DNA from: Actinomycetes bacterium
GTDB taxonomy: Bacteria; Actinomycetota; Actinomycetes; Prado026
Reading direction: 5' to 3'
Length of the DNA: 20,179 nt
NCBI GenBank assembly: GCA_025455945.1
Contig: JALOLN010000021.1
Span: 1-20,179 of the forward strand
Below the pieces are notes generated by a model. The model saw only the letters and a program-made list of their open reading frames with translations. It searched no databases and had not been told where the DNA came from. A program made the position numbers and the translations under genes. Shown here one piece after another: positions 1 to 6,497 of this stretch. Position 1 is the first letter of the stretch. Each line of letters opens with the position of its first letter.

Positions 1-1
1 A

Positions 2-247
2 CTCACCGGCCACCTCCGCGGCGCCGGACTGCGGGGGGCTGCTGACGGTGACGACCGGCCGGCCGGCGTCGGGGATGACGTCGTTCGCCAGCACGTCGAC
101 GGTCACGATCGCCCCGCTGGTCGTGACGGCCGTGTCCGCGAGAGCCGCGGGTCCGGCCGGCTCGGCTGCCAGCGCAGGCAGCGTCACCAGCCCGCCCAGC
201 ACCGCAGCGGTGACGAGGCCGGCCGTTGTGCGCGTCGTCCTCAGCAT
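2..247 (-). CDS. Secreted Ig-like / tandem-95-type protein, N-terminal part (cut by window edge)
   Basis: The 82 visible residues start at an ATG with GGGAG about 8 nt upstream. An in-frame ATG at 268 is possible but would place this ribosome site inside the gene. Residues 1-27 look like a Sec signal peptide: MLRTTR positive end, hydrophobic core, and LPALAAEP giving an Ala-x-Ala cleavage site. The mature part contains VTVDVLANDVIPDAG, the DVLAND signature of bacterial Ig-like/cadherin-like repeats found in long secreted surface proteins of the tandem-95 type. The role is therefore probably extracellular and structural or adhesive; no catalytic domain is visible. The gene continues beyond base 1, so total length and repeat number are unknown. 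It follows the small gene ending at 307 by 59 nt and has its own ribosome site. Confidence 0.7.
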   Translation of the reverse strand, partial: MLRTTRTTAGLVTAAVLGGLVTLPALAAEPAGPAALADTAVTTSGAIVTVDVLANDVIPDAGRPVVTVSSPPQSGAAEVAGE

Positions 248-306
248 CGGCACGCTCCCGGGGTCCATGGGGTGGATCGGGAGCCTCCGGGGCCGCCTTG
301 AGCGGA

Positions 307-708
307 CTACCCCCCGTCCGCCAGGTGGAGCAGGGCGCGGGCATAGGCCTCCTCGGCGTCGCCCCCGCCGACCCGGACCTCGGCCCCGCCGCTGTCCACG
401 ACGACGTCGAAGCCCGTGCTGGTGCGCTCGAGCCGCCGGAAGGCCTCGCCGAGCAGCTCCCGCAGCTGGCTCTCGGTGGGCAGCCACAGGGTCTCGGACT
501 GCTCGATGCTGTCCAGCGCCCACTCCACGGTCCCGTTGAAGCCGAGCACGGGGCCCTGGGGGAGGTGATGGACGTCGACGGTGAGGTCACTGAGGACGAA
601 CGTCTGCTCGTCCATGTCCCGGAACGGGATGACGAACCGGTCGCCCTGGGCGGGCTGCCACCGGACGCCGGCGGCGCGCAGGCGCAGGGCGAGGTCCAGG
701 CCGAGCAC
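307..708 (-). CDS. Conserved hypothetical protein (type often labelled pilus assembly protein CpaE in actinobacteria)
   Basis: This is a 133-residue soluble protein from a GTG at 708, four bases after the SDR stop codon. An upstream start would run through the SDR gene and gives arginine-rich non-coding-like sequence. The body reads VLGLDLALRLRAAGVRW, then GDRFVIPFRDMDEQTFVLSD, then GPVLGFNGTVEWALDS, then WLPTESQLRELL. I recall this layout from a small actinobacterial family that databases often label CpaE. I see no P-loop or receiver domain as in real CpaE, so that name is probably inherited error. There is no signal peptide, membrane segment or cysteine cluster. It is likely the last gene of the transcript with the SDR and dimeric-barrel genes. 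Function unknown. Confidence 0.75.
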   Translation of the reverse strand: MLGLDLALRLRAAGVRWQPAQGDRFVIPFRDMDEQTFVLSDLTVDVHHLPQGPVLGFNGTVEWALDSIEQSETLWLPTESQLRELLGEAFRRLERTSTGFDVVVDSGGAEVRVGGGDAEEAYARALLHLADGG

Positions 709-712
709 GCGG

Positions 713-1582
713 TCAGCCGCGGCTGCGCGCGGCCCGCCGCGCCGGTCGGGCCGGCGACTCCGGGGGCTCCGGCGGCGCGGTGTCCTCCGCAGGCAGCGCC
801 CGGCCGTGGAAGTCCTCCATCGACACGTGGATGCCCAGCACCGATGCCAGCTTGTCGAACCAGGACGGCGGGAGCAGCTGGCCGACGAAGGCGACCCGGC
901 CGATGGGGGGCAGCATGACGCGGTCCTCGTTGCGCTCCACCGCACGGATGATCCGCTCCGCGACCTCGGCCTCCTCGAGGATGGGGACCAGCCAGGGGAT
1001 GCGGGTGCTCGCCCCGGCGAACATGCCGGTGTTGATGTAGAAGGGCAGCACGACGGTGGTCCGGACCTCGGGGGCGACGCCCGCCAGCTCCACTCGCAGC
1101 GACTCTGCGAACCCGTACGCGGCGTGCTTGCTCGCCGCGTAGTCGACGAGCTTGGGCACCCCCATCGTCGCGGCCATCGAGGCGATGGTCACGACGTGCC
1201 CGCGGCCGCGCTCGACCATCCCGGGCAGCACCGCACGGGTGCACCAGAACGGGGCGAGCGCGTTGACCGCCATGACCCGCTCGATCTGGCGGTCGGTGAG
1301 GTCGAGCAGGCGCCGGCCGGCGACGACACCGGCGTTGTTCACGAGGACGTCGACCGGTCCGGCCGCAACGGCCGCCCGGCGGACGGCGTCCGGGTCCGTG
1401 ACGTCCACCACGTGGGTCGTCACGACTCCGCCGGCATCGGCGGCGAGCTTGTCCAGGCCAGTGCCGTCGAGGTCCCAGGCCACGACGTTCGCACCGCGCT
1501 CGGCGGCCAGCAGGGCCATCCGGCGGCCGATCCCGGACGCCGCGCCGGTGATGAGGACGGTGCTCTCGCGCAGTTCGGTCAT
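713..1582 (-). CDS. SDR family NAD(P)-dependent oxidoreductase
   Basis: This 289-residue classical short-chain dehydrogenase/reductase has a TGAASGIG nucleotide-binding glycine motif (residues 12-19), acidic D37 at the end of beta-2 suggesting NAD preference, NNAG (82-85), catalytic S135, and Y148-x3-K152. The C-terminal part (about 230-270, with PPSWFDKLASVLGI and an F-H-G-R tail) resembles the retinol/hydroxysteroid dehydrogenase-like SDR group acting on hydrophobic alcohols or ketones. The substrate cannot be told from sequence. The last 25 residues are Pro/Arg-rich and probably disordered. The ATG overlaps the upstream gene's TGA (ATGA), suggesting translational coupling. A TAGCGT hexamer also lies exactly 6 nt before the ATG, so a leaderless internal transcript is possible. 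Confidence 0.93.
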   Translation of the reverse strand: MTELRESTVLITGAASGIGRRMALLAAERGANVVAWDLDGTGLDKLAADAGGVVTTHVVDVTDPDAVRRAAVAAGPVDVLVNNAGVVAGRRLLDLTDRQIERVMAVNALAPFWCTRAVLPGMVERGRGHVVTIASMAATMGVPKLVDYAASKHAAYGFAESLRVELAGVAPEVRTTVVLPFYINTGMFAGASTRIPWLVPILEEAEVAERIIRAVERNEDRVMLPPIGRVAFVGQLLPPSWFDKLASVLGIHVSMEDFHGRALPAEDTAPPEPPESPARPARRAARSRG

Positions 1583-2040
1583 GCACCAACGCTATGCCGC
1601 GCGTCCTCCGCCTGCATCGGGACCTGCGTCCCTTGCGGCGGCAGGCGTCGGTCCCAGCTCGTCCACAGCACGGCGAACTCGTCGACCGCCTCGATCGTGG
1701 CGTGCGACTTCGCCGCCGAGGCAGCTCGCAGCCGCGCGGCCGAGCCCCTCGTCGCCGCGATGGACTCGGCGCTGTCGTAGACGACGGCGGAGACCGCCCG
1801 GCCGGTTCGTGCATTGGCCCACAGGCTGATGCCGCAGAACCCGTCGAGCACCTCCGTGGCGGGCACGACCGACGTCTGGAGCACGTCCATGCCGTTGTCG
1901 ACGTCGCTGGGGTCCATCCGGAGGCGGGTGACCCGGACGCAGCACCCGGGGGCGGGACGGCGGACCTCGTGGAGGAGCCGCGACTCCCACTCCTCGACGG
2001 TGACGTCGCCCCCGAGCGCCTCGGTGGCCTGCTCGCGCAA
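1579..2040 (-). CDS. Dimeric alpha/beta-barrel (antibiotic biosynthesis monooxygenase-like) protein, 5' end apparently frameshifted
   Basis: The intact frame, from a TTG at 2040, gives 153 residues. The middle has an ABM-like ferredoxin fold pattern: VRVTRLRMDPSDVDNGMDVL, then VVPATEVLDGFCGISLWANA with a tG turn, then VVYDSAESIAAT and a final beta strand FAVLWTSWD. Such proteins are small dimeric barrels with varied oxidative or stress roles; the reaction here is unknown. The TTG start is probably not the true start. A different frame upstream, from an ATG at 2114, encodes MTTIQSGPGRLDEEVAFVTG with G/C at every third position, and it joins this frame at DELAALREQ if one G is restored to the GGG run (CCC at 2055-2057 on plus). 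The restored protein would have 178 residues. The stop overlaps the SDR start. Confidence 0.75.
   Translation of the reverse strand: MREQATEALGGDVTVEEWESRLLHEVRRPAPGCCVRVTRLRMDPSDVDNGMDVLQTSVVPATEVLDGFCGISLWANARTGRAVSAVVYDSAESIAATRGSAARLRAASAAKSHATIEAVDEFAVLWTSWDRRLPPQGTQVPMQAEDARHSVGA
1589..1594 (-). promoter_or_regulatory. Candidate -10 box (TAGCGT) for leaderless SDR transcript
   Basis: TAGCGT matches TANNNT and sits 6 nt before the SDR ATG, the same offset seen at several other genes in this window. It lies inside the 3' end of the upstream gene, so read-through with coupling is the alternative. Confidence 0.35.
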
Positions 2041-2054
2041 CGCCGCGAGCTCGT

Positions 2055-2114
2055 CCCGGTGACGAAGGCGACCTCCTCGTCGAGGCGCCCCGGGCCGGAC
2101 TGGATGGTGGTCAT
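2055..2114 (-). pseudogene. Displaced 5' coding segment of the dimeric-barrel gene (frameshift)
   Basis: Twenty codons from ATG 2114 to the GGG at 2057-2055 all end in G or C. After that this frame loses coding character, while the -1 shifted frame gains it (GAC GAG CTC GCG GCG and onward). One missing G in the run explains both. It may be a sequencing error or a real loss-of-function deletion. No clear ribosome site is seen before the ATG. Confidence 0.55.
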
Positions 2115-2222
2115 GCGTGCGAGCACTGCCGCACCCCGCAGGTGGACCGGGCGTGGCCCCGATGGCGCCGCCCTGTGGATCACCTTGCCCCCACCCGGCT
2201 CGTGGAGCAAGCCCCCGGCGGA

Positions 2223-2948
2223 TCAGACCACGACGAGGTCACGGACGCCGGCCGCGGTGAGCAGCGCCCGGTAGTCCTCGCGCTGCTCCGGCGTGGGCTC
2301 GGCCCAGCCGCGCGCGGCCGCCCGGACCCCGTGCGCGCGGAAGCCGATGACCTTGACCCGCAGCTCGGGGTCGACGGAGAGCAGCCACGCCGCCGTCCGG
2401 CCGAGCTGCTCGGGTGAGTCGTTGACGCCGGGAACCAGCAGCAGGCGGACCTCGTGGAGCTTCCGGGCGCGGGCCAGGTGGGGGATGGACTCGAGGACGA
2501 GGTCGTTGGCGTGCCCGGTCAGGTAGGTGTGCACCTGGGGGTCGAGGGCTTTGAGGTCCACCATGACGCCGTCGGTGACCGGCAGCAGGTCGTCCCACAC
2601 CGCGCGGGGCGCCGAGCCGTTGGTGTCGACGAAGGTGGTGAGCCGGGAGAGGTCGTCGTCCGCGCGGAGTGCCGTGAACAGCGCGCGGACGAACGGGGCC
2701 TGCAGGGTGGCCTCGCCGCCGGACACCGTGACCCCGGAGAGGAAGGGCGCCGCGGGGCGGATCTCCTCGACCAGGTCGGCCACGGTGATGCTGCGGGCGC
2801 GCGGCGTGGCTCGCGGGATCGTGTGCGGGTTGTGGCAGGCCAGGCAGTCGAACCCGCAGCCCTGCAGGAAGACCACGAACCGGTTGCCCGGGCCGTCCAC
2901 CCAGGAGAAGCGGACGACGTCAGCCAGCAGGGCGGGGGGAGGACTCAA
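2223..2948 (-). CDS. yjjW: Radical SAM activase of the glycyl radical enzyme (YjjW family)
   Basis: This 241-residue protein carries the radical-SAM cysteine motif C31-x3-C35-x2-C38 in LQGCGFDCLACHN, a GGE motif (77-79) for SAM binding and the DTNG strand near 108-111. These are the only three cysteines, so the extra ferredoxin-like cluster domain found in many glycyl-radical activases, including the longer E. coli YjjW as I recall it, is absent. The family cleaves S-adenosylmethionine at a [4Fe-4S] cluster and abstracts hydrogen from the partner's glycine. Its gene follows and overlaps the YjjI-type enzyme by 29 nt, which identifies the target. The start is the TTG at 2948 (MSPPPALLADVVRF). 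Further upstream the frame is an antisense-like shadow, and no better start lies between it and the core. It is the last gene of the pair. Confidence 0.88.
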   Translation of the reverse strand: MSPPPALLADVVRFSWVDGPGNRFVVFLQGCGFDCLACHNPHTIPRATPRARSITVADLVEEIRPAAPFLSGVTVSGGEATLQAPFVRALFTALRADDDLSRLTTFVDTNGSAPRAVWDDLLPVTDGVMVDLKALDPQVHTYLTGHANDLVLESIPHLARARKLHEVRLLLVPGVNDSPEQLGRTAAWLLSVDPELRVKVIGFRAHGVRAAARGWAEPTPEQREDYRALLTAAGVRDLVVV

Positions 2949-4470
2949 GGCTGATGACCCGTTTCGGCGTGCGCCGGTCCACGTGCGACTGGGCAACCGA
3001 CCCGGCGCCCAGGAACGTGCTGCCGTGCCGCGCCCCGTGCTCGGGCAGCGCGGCGAGGTCCGACTTGCGCACCAGGTACCCGGTGATGCGGATGAAGTCG
3101 TTGCTGTCGAGGTTGAAGGTGAAGTCCCGCATGCCGCTGGCGAAGGCGCCGCGGATGACGTCCACGACGGCCTGCGGGTTGTTCTTGGCCGTGTCGTCGA
3201 AGGCCAGGACGTCGCTGACGCCGGCTGCGAACAGGCGGTGGTGCGGCGCCACGGCCAGCAGGTGGTCGTACAGCGGCGGCTCGGTGCCGACCGGGATCCG
3301 GGTCCCCGCGGTGACGTCGACGTCGGAGTCGATGCCGGACTGGGAGTGCAGGAAGGCCCGTCCGCCGTTGCCCTCGCAGTAGGGCATCGGGCGCGCCGCG
3401 ACGAGCTCGGCGACCCGCTCGACGATCCGGTACGACAGCTCGTTGGCCACCGGGTCGTGGCCGTAGCGGGCCGAGCCGCCCTCGCGCTCCGTGAGCAGGT
3501 CGACGGCCTCGGCGAGGCCGTACACGCCGAACATGGCACTGAACCGGTCGAGGCTGACCAGGCCCTCGTGGACCAGCCAGCTGTGGTCGTAGAAGCCGGC
3601 CCGCTCGACGAGGTAGCGGATGCGGGACTCCATCAGCTCGGCGGTGAGCTCCACGTAGTGCGGCAGGGTCGCGTCGAGGAAGTCGGCAGTGCTGCCGACG
3701 TGCCGCAGCACCGTCTCCTTGAGGTTGAGGCGGACGAGGGTGTGCGAGCCGCCGCCGACCCGCAGGGAGTTGTAGCAGCTGACCGCGGCGTAGGCGGTGC
3801 CGAGGTCGCCGACCATCATCGGGTGGTTGACGAAGTGCGGCTTGCCGCAGGCGAACACGGTCCGGACGGCGTCCAGCAGGTAGTCGTCAGGGGTCCGTTC
3901 GGGGTCCACGCGCAGGCTGATGTTCGGGACGACCTGCAGCAGCTCGCGCTCCAGCCGCAGCACGGTGCGACCCACCCGGCTGTCGTCGGGGCCCAGGTTG
4001 GTGTGCACGAAGGCGTCGGGGAGCATCCGGTCGAGGCTGATCCAGAACAGCCGCAGGCGCCGGTACAGCTCGTCGTCACCGACCCCGTCGAGGTACGGCG
4101 CGAGCAGGGCGTCGAGGTCGCCGAGGTAGACGGGGTAGCCGGTGATCGAGGGCACCTGCGAGTACAGGATGAGCAGGTGCGCCAGGGCCTCGTCGAGGGT
4201 CCGCGCCGGCGCCAGTTCCAGGTGCGCCGACCCCTGCGCGAGTGCCCGCGCGTAGTCGGGCAGCACATAGCGGGGGCGGTAGGGGGCGTTGCCCTCGTAC
4301 ATGTCGCAGATGACCCGCTTCTCCAGGGCCATCCGGCAGGCCTCGCTCACCGGAGGCGGTGCGAGGGCCTCCTCGGCCAGGCCGGCCAGGCGCTGGACGC
4401 GCTGCCGGTAGGTCAGTCCCGGGTCCTCGACCACCCCGCGGACGGCATCTCGAAGCTCCTCGATCTGCAT
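2920..4470 (-). CDS. yjjI: Glycyl radical enzyme, YjjI family
   Basis: This 516-residue protein starts at an ATG preceded by GGGAGG with 8-nt spacing; a GTG/ATG-like extension to 4500 would bury that site. The C-terminal motif IRITGYLVR (G464) matches the glycyl radical loop of pyruvate formate-lyase (R-V-S-G-Y), so G464 is the expected radical carrier. C232 in AAVSCYNSLRVGGG is the likely catalytic cysteine. The length and the sequence FNLDSNDFIRITGY fit the YjjI family (formerly DUF3029), whose substrate is not established. These enzymes are inactivated by oxygen through backbone cleavage at the glycine. The adjacent overlapping activase gene completes the system. No transporter, aldehyde dehydrogenase or microcompartment gene is nearby to hint at the substrate. 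A 23-bp palindrome upstream suggests regulation. Confidence 0.92.
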   Translation of the reverse strand: MQIEELRDAVRGVVEDPGLTYRQRVQRLAGLAEEALAPPPVSEACRMALEKRVICDMYEGNAPYRPRYVLPDYARALAQGSAHLELAPARTLDEALAHLLILYSQVPSITGYPVYLGDLDALLAPYLDGVGDDELYRRLRLFWISLDRMLPDAFVHTNLGPDDSRVGRTVLRLERELLQVVPNISLRVDPERTPDDYLLDAVRTVFACGKPHFVNHPMMVGDLGTAYAAVSCYNSLRVGGGSHTLVRLNLKETVLRHVGSTADFLDATLPHYVELTAELMESRIRYLVERAGFYDHSWLVHEGLVSLDRFSAMFGVYGLAEAVDLLTEREGGSARYGHDPVANELSYRIVERVAELVAARPMPYCEGNGGRAFLHSQSGIDSDVDVTAGTRIPVGTEPPLYDHLLAVAPHHRLFAAGVSDVLAFDDTAKNNPQAVVDVIRGAFASGMRDFTFNLDSNDFIRITGYLVRKSDLAALPEHGARHGSTFLGAGSVAQSHVDRRTPKRVISLESSPRPAG

Positions 4471-4511
4471 GCCTCCAGCCTCCCACACCGCACCACCCAC
4501 CCACCCCCCAC

Positions 4512-4534
4512 CGCATCAAGGGACCCTTGAGGCG
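4512..4534. promoter_or_regulatory. Operator-like palindrome upstream of the glycyl radical operon
   Basis: The core TCAAGGG-A-CCCTTGA (4516-4530) is a perfect inverted repeat with 7-bp arms, extended outward after one mismatch by CGC/GCG. A one-base centre cannot form a good RNA loop, so a dimeric regulator site is likelier than a terminator. On the minus strand TATTCG lies just upstream (4533-4538), so a repressor here would cover the transcription start. It does not match the FNR box TTGAT-N4-ATCAA. Confidence 0.5.
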
Positions 4535-4557
4535 AATAGACCGCCGCAGCGTGCCCT

Positions 4558-5478
4558 TCACGCGGGGCCGGAGGCGGGTCCGGGCCCGGGCTGGCCCTCG
4601 TCCGGGCGCTGCTGCTGGGCCAGGAACCGCTCGAGCTCGGCACCGAGCTCGTCGGCGGTGGGGATGCGGGCAGTCCCGCGTGCGGCGACCGCCTCGTCGT
4701 ACTGCTCCTCCAGCGCCGTCACGACGGCGGCGATCTCGGGGGAGCGGGCCACCTGCTCGTCGATCTCGGCCTGGGTCCGGACCCCCGCCTGGTGCAGGGC
4801 GTCCGTGGGCAGCGAGAGCCGGCCCGCCCGACCCACCGCGTCGAGCACCGCGGCCGCGGCCTGCGGCAGCTCCAGCTGGGCGACGTAGTGCGGCACATGG
4901 ACGGCGAAGCCCATGGCGTCGTGCCCGCTCGTCCCCAGCCGGTACTCCAGCAGGTTCGCGGCGCTGCCGGGCACCTGCACGGTGCCGACCCAGGGCTCGT
5001 GGCCGGCGACCAGCTCGCGCCGGCTGCCGTGCGCGGTGATCGCCACCGGGCGGGTGTGCGGGACCGCCATGGGGATCGCCGTGACGCCGATCGTCAGGCG
5101 GACGCCGAGGCGGTCCACCACCTGGGTCACCGCGGCGACGAACTGCTCCCAGTGCACGTCCGGCTCCGGGCCGTCGAGCAGCAGGAACGGCGTCCCCGAC
5201 GTGTCGTGCAGCAGGCGCACGACGAGCTCCGGCGCCTCGTAGCGCTCCCAGTGGTCCTCGACGAAGAGCATGGGCGGACGGCGTGCCCGGTAGTCGACGA
5301 GCGCGTCGACGTCGAAGGTCGCCACCACCCGGTGCTCGAGCATGGAGAGCAGGTGTCCTCGCGCCAGCCGGGCCGCCCCGCCCGCGTCGACGAAACCGGA
5401 CAGCACCACGACCAGCACAGGGCTGCCCAGCGCCGGGCGGTCCGGCTCGAGCCGGTAGAGCTCGCTCGGGTCCCGCAC
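4558..5478 (-). CDS. PAC2 family protein
   Basis: This 306-residue protein belongs to the PAC2 (proteasome assembly chaperone 2-like, COG1938) family. Features are the N-terminal strand PVLVVVLSGFVDAGGAA (about 19-35), FVEDHWERYEAPELVVRLLHD (about 72-92), a TIGVTAIPMAVPHTRP strand-loop (about 127-142), and a VHVPHYVAQ segment with a helical C-terminal extension rich in Glu. Actinobacteria with or without a 20S proteasome carry such genes; the bacterial function is unproven. The start is a GTG 9 nt after the aldolase gene's TAG stop. TAGGTT lies 6 nt before the GTG and includes that stop codon, so a leaderless transcript may begin at the GTG; the alternative is read-through from the aldolase gene. 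The last 20 residues are Pro/Gly-rich and probably disordered. Confidence 0.9.
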   Translation of the reverse strand: MRDPSELYRLEPDRPALGSPVLVVVLSGFVDAGGAARLARGHLLSMLEHRVVATFDVDALVDYRARRPPMLFVEDHWERYEAPELVVRLLHDTSGTPFLLLDGPEPDVHWEQFVAAVTQVVDRLGVRLTIGVTAIPMAVPHTRPVAITAHGSRRELVAGHEPWVGTVQVPGSAANLLEYRLGTSGHDAMGFAVHVPHYVAQLELPQAAAAVLDAVGRAGRLSLPTDALHQAGVRTQAEIDEQVARSPEIAAVVTALEEQYDEAVAARGTARIPTADELGAELERFLAQQQRPDEGQPGPGPASGPA

Positions 5479-5484
5479 CGCTCC

Positions 5485-5490
5485 AACCTA
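5485..5490 (-). promoter_or_regulatory. Candidate -10 box (TAGGTT) for leaderless PAC2 transcript
   Basis: TAGGTT lies exactly 6 nt before the GTG of the PAC2 gene. Its first three bases are the TAG stop codon of the aldolase gene. GGAG between the box and GTG is too close (2 nt) to act as a normal ribosome site. Confidence 0.4.
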
Positions 5491-6429
5491 CCCGCTTATG
5501 GGCGGCCAGGTGCGGGCGTGGATGTCCATGACGTCGTGCAGCAGCCGGACCGCCTCGTCGTGCGGACGCTGGAACGAGTTGCGGCCCATGATCGTGCCGA
5601 AGCCGCCGCCGAGGGCGGTCTGCCGGTTCTCCTCGAGGACCTGCTCGGTCCCCTTGGCCGCGCCGCCGGAGAAGATGACGATGCGGCGGCCCCCGAAGGC
5701 GGACTGCACGACGTGCCGCACCCGGTCGGCCAGGGTGTCCAGCGGCACCCCGGCGGCCTCGAGCGCCGCGCGGGCGGCGTCCTTCTCGATGCTCGCCGTC
5801 GGCGGCTTGACCTTGATGACGTGCGCACCGAGCTGCGCAGCGATCTGCGCGGCGTAGGCGACGACGTCGACCGCCGTCTGCCCTTCCTTGCTCAGCCCCG
5901 AGCCACGGGGGTAGGACCACACCACGACGACGAGCCCGGCGGCCTTGGCCGAGGCGGCGAGCTCACGCAGCTCCTCGTACATCGTGTTCCGCGCCGCGGA
6001 CCCCGGGTAGATGCTGAACCCGACGGCGACGCAGCCCAGGCGCAGCGCGTCGGCGACCGAGGCGGTGACCGCGGGCACCGGGTCGGCGCCGGAGTACAGC
6101 GAGTCCGAGCTGTTGCACTTGAGGATCAGCGGCACCTGGCCGGCGAACTCGGCCGCGCCCGCCTCGAGGAACCCCAGCGGGGCCGCGTAGGCGCTGCACC
6201 CGGCGTCCACGGCGAGCTGGAAGTGGTAGCGGGGGTCGTAGCCGGCCGGGTTCACGGCGAAGGACCGGGCCGGCCCGTGCTCGAACCCCTGGTCGACGGG
6301 CAGGACGACGAGCTTGCCGGTGCCGCCGAGCCGGCCATGGCTGAGGATGCGGTGGAGGTTGGTGAGCGTTCCGGGGGAGCTGCTGGACACGTACCAGGAG
6401 AGGATCTCGCGGACCCGATCGGTCGTCAT
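5488..6429 (-). CDS. Class I fructose-bisphosphate aldolase (DhnA/archaeal type)
   Basis: This 313-residue TIM-barrel aldolase cleaves fructose 1,6-bisphosphate to glyceraldehyde 3-phosphate and dihydroxyacetone phosphate in glycolysis, in reverse for gluconeogenesis. It shows the family's DQGFEHGP loop (46-53), CNSSDSLYSG (105-114), the Schiff-base lysine in VIKVKPP (K206 or K208), SGGAAKGTEQ (254-263), and GTIMGRNSFQRP near the phosphate site. Its metal-independent Schiff-base chemistry separates it from the class II FbaA most actinobacteria use, so the genome may hold both. It starts at an ATG with GGTGG a few bases upstream. It is 68 nt downstream of the cation transporter gene, with a weak GGGTC/GACCC hairpin (6465-6478) between, and just before the PAC2 gene. 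No regulatory site is certain. Confidence 0.95.
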   Translation of the reverse strand: MTTDRVREILSWYVSSSSPGTLTNLHRILSHGRLGGTGKLVVLPVDQGFEHGPARSFAVNPAGYDPRYHFQLAVDAGCSAYAAPLGFLEAGAAEFAGQVPLILKCNSSDSLYSGADPVPAVTASVADALRLGCVAVGFSIYPGSAARNTMYEELRELAASAKAAGLVVVVWSYPRGSGLSKEGQTAVDVVAYAAQIAAQLGAHVIKVKPPTASIEKDAARAALEAAGVPLDTLADRVRHVVQSAFGGRRIVIFSGGAAKGTEQVLEENRQTALGGGFGTIMGRNSFQRPHDEAVRLLHDVMDIHARTWPPISG

Positions 6430-6497
6430 GCCACCAGCGTCGCCCGCGGCCCGCCGCCGCGCACGGGTCGGAGGACCCCGGCCCGGGCGGACGTCGG

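Noticed and set aside
307..708. True CpaE pilus assembly ATPase
   Set aside because: 133 residues with no P-loop, receiver or MinD-like domain, and no pilus genes nearby.
3..2210. 735-codon open frame on minus across the left edge
   Set aside because: Arg/Pro-rich shadow of the SDR, dimeric-barrel and small hypothetical genes; only its MTTIQ segment (2055-2114) looks coding.
2527..4530. 667-codon open frame on plus
   Set aside because: Antisense of the glycyl radical enzyme and activase; rich in Val/Asp/His/Gln as mirror frames of such genes are.
4512..4534. FNR-type site for the glycyl radical operon
   Set aside because: The half-sites are inverted relative to TTGAT-N4-ATCAA and the spacing is wrong.
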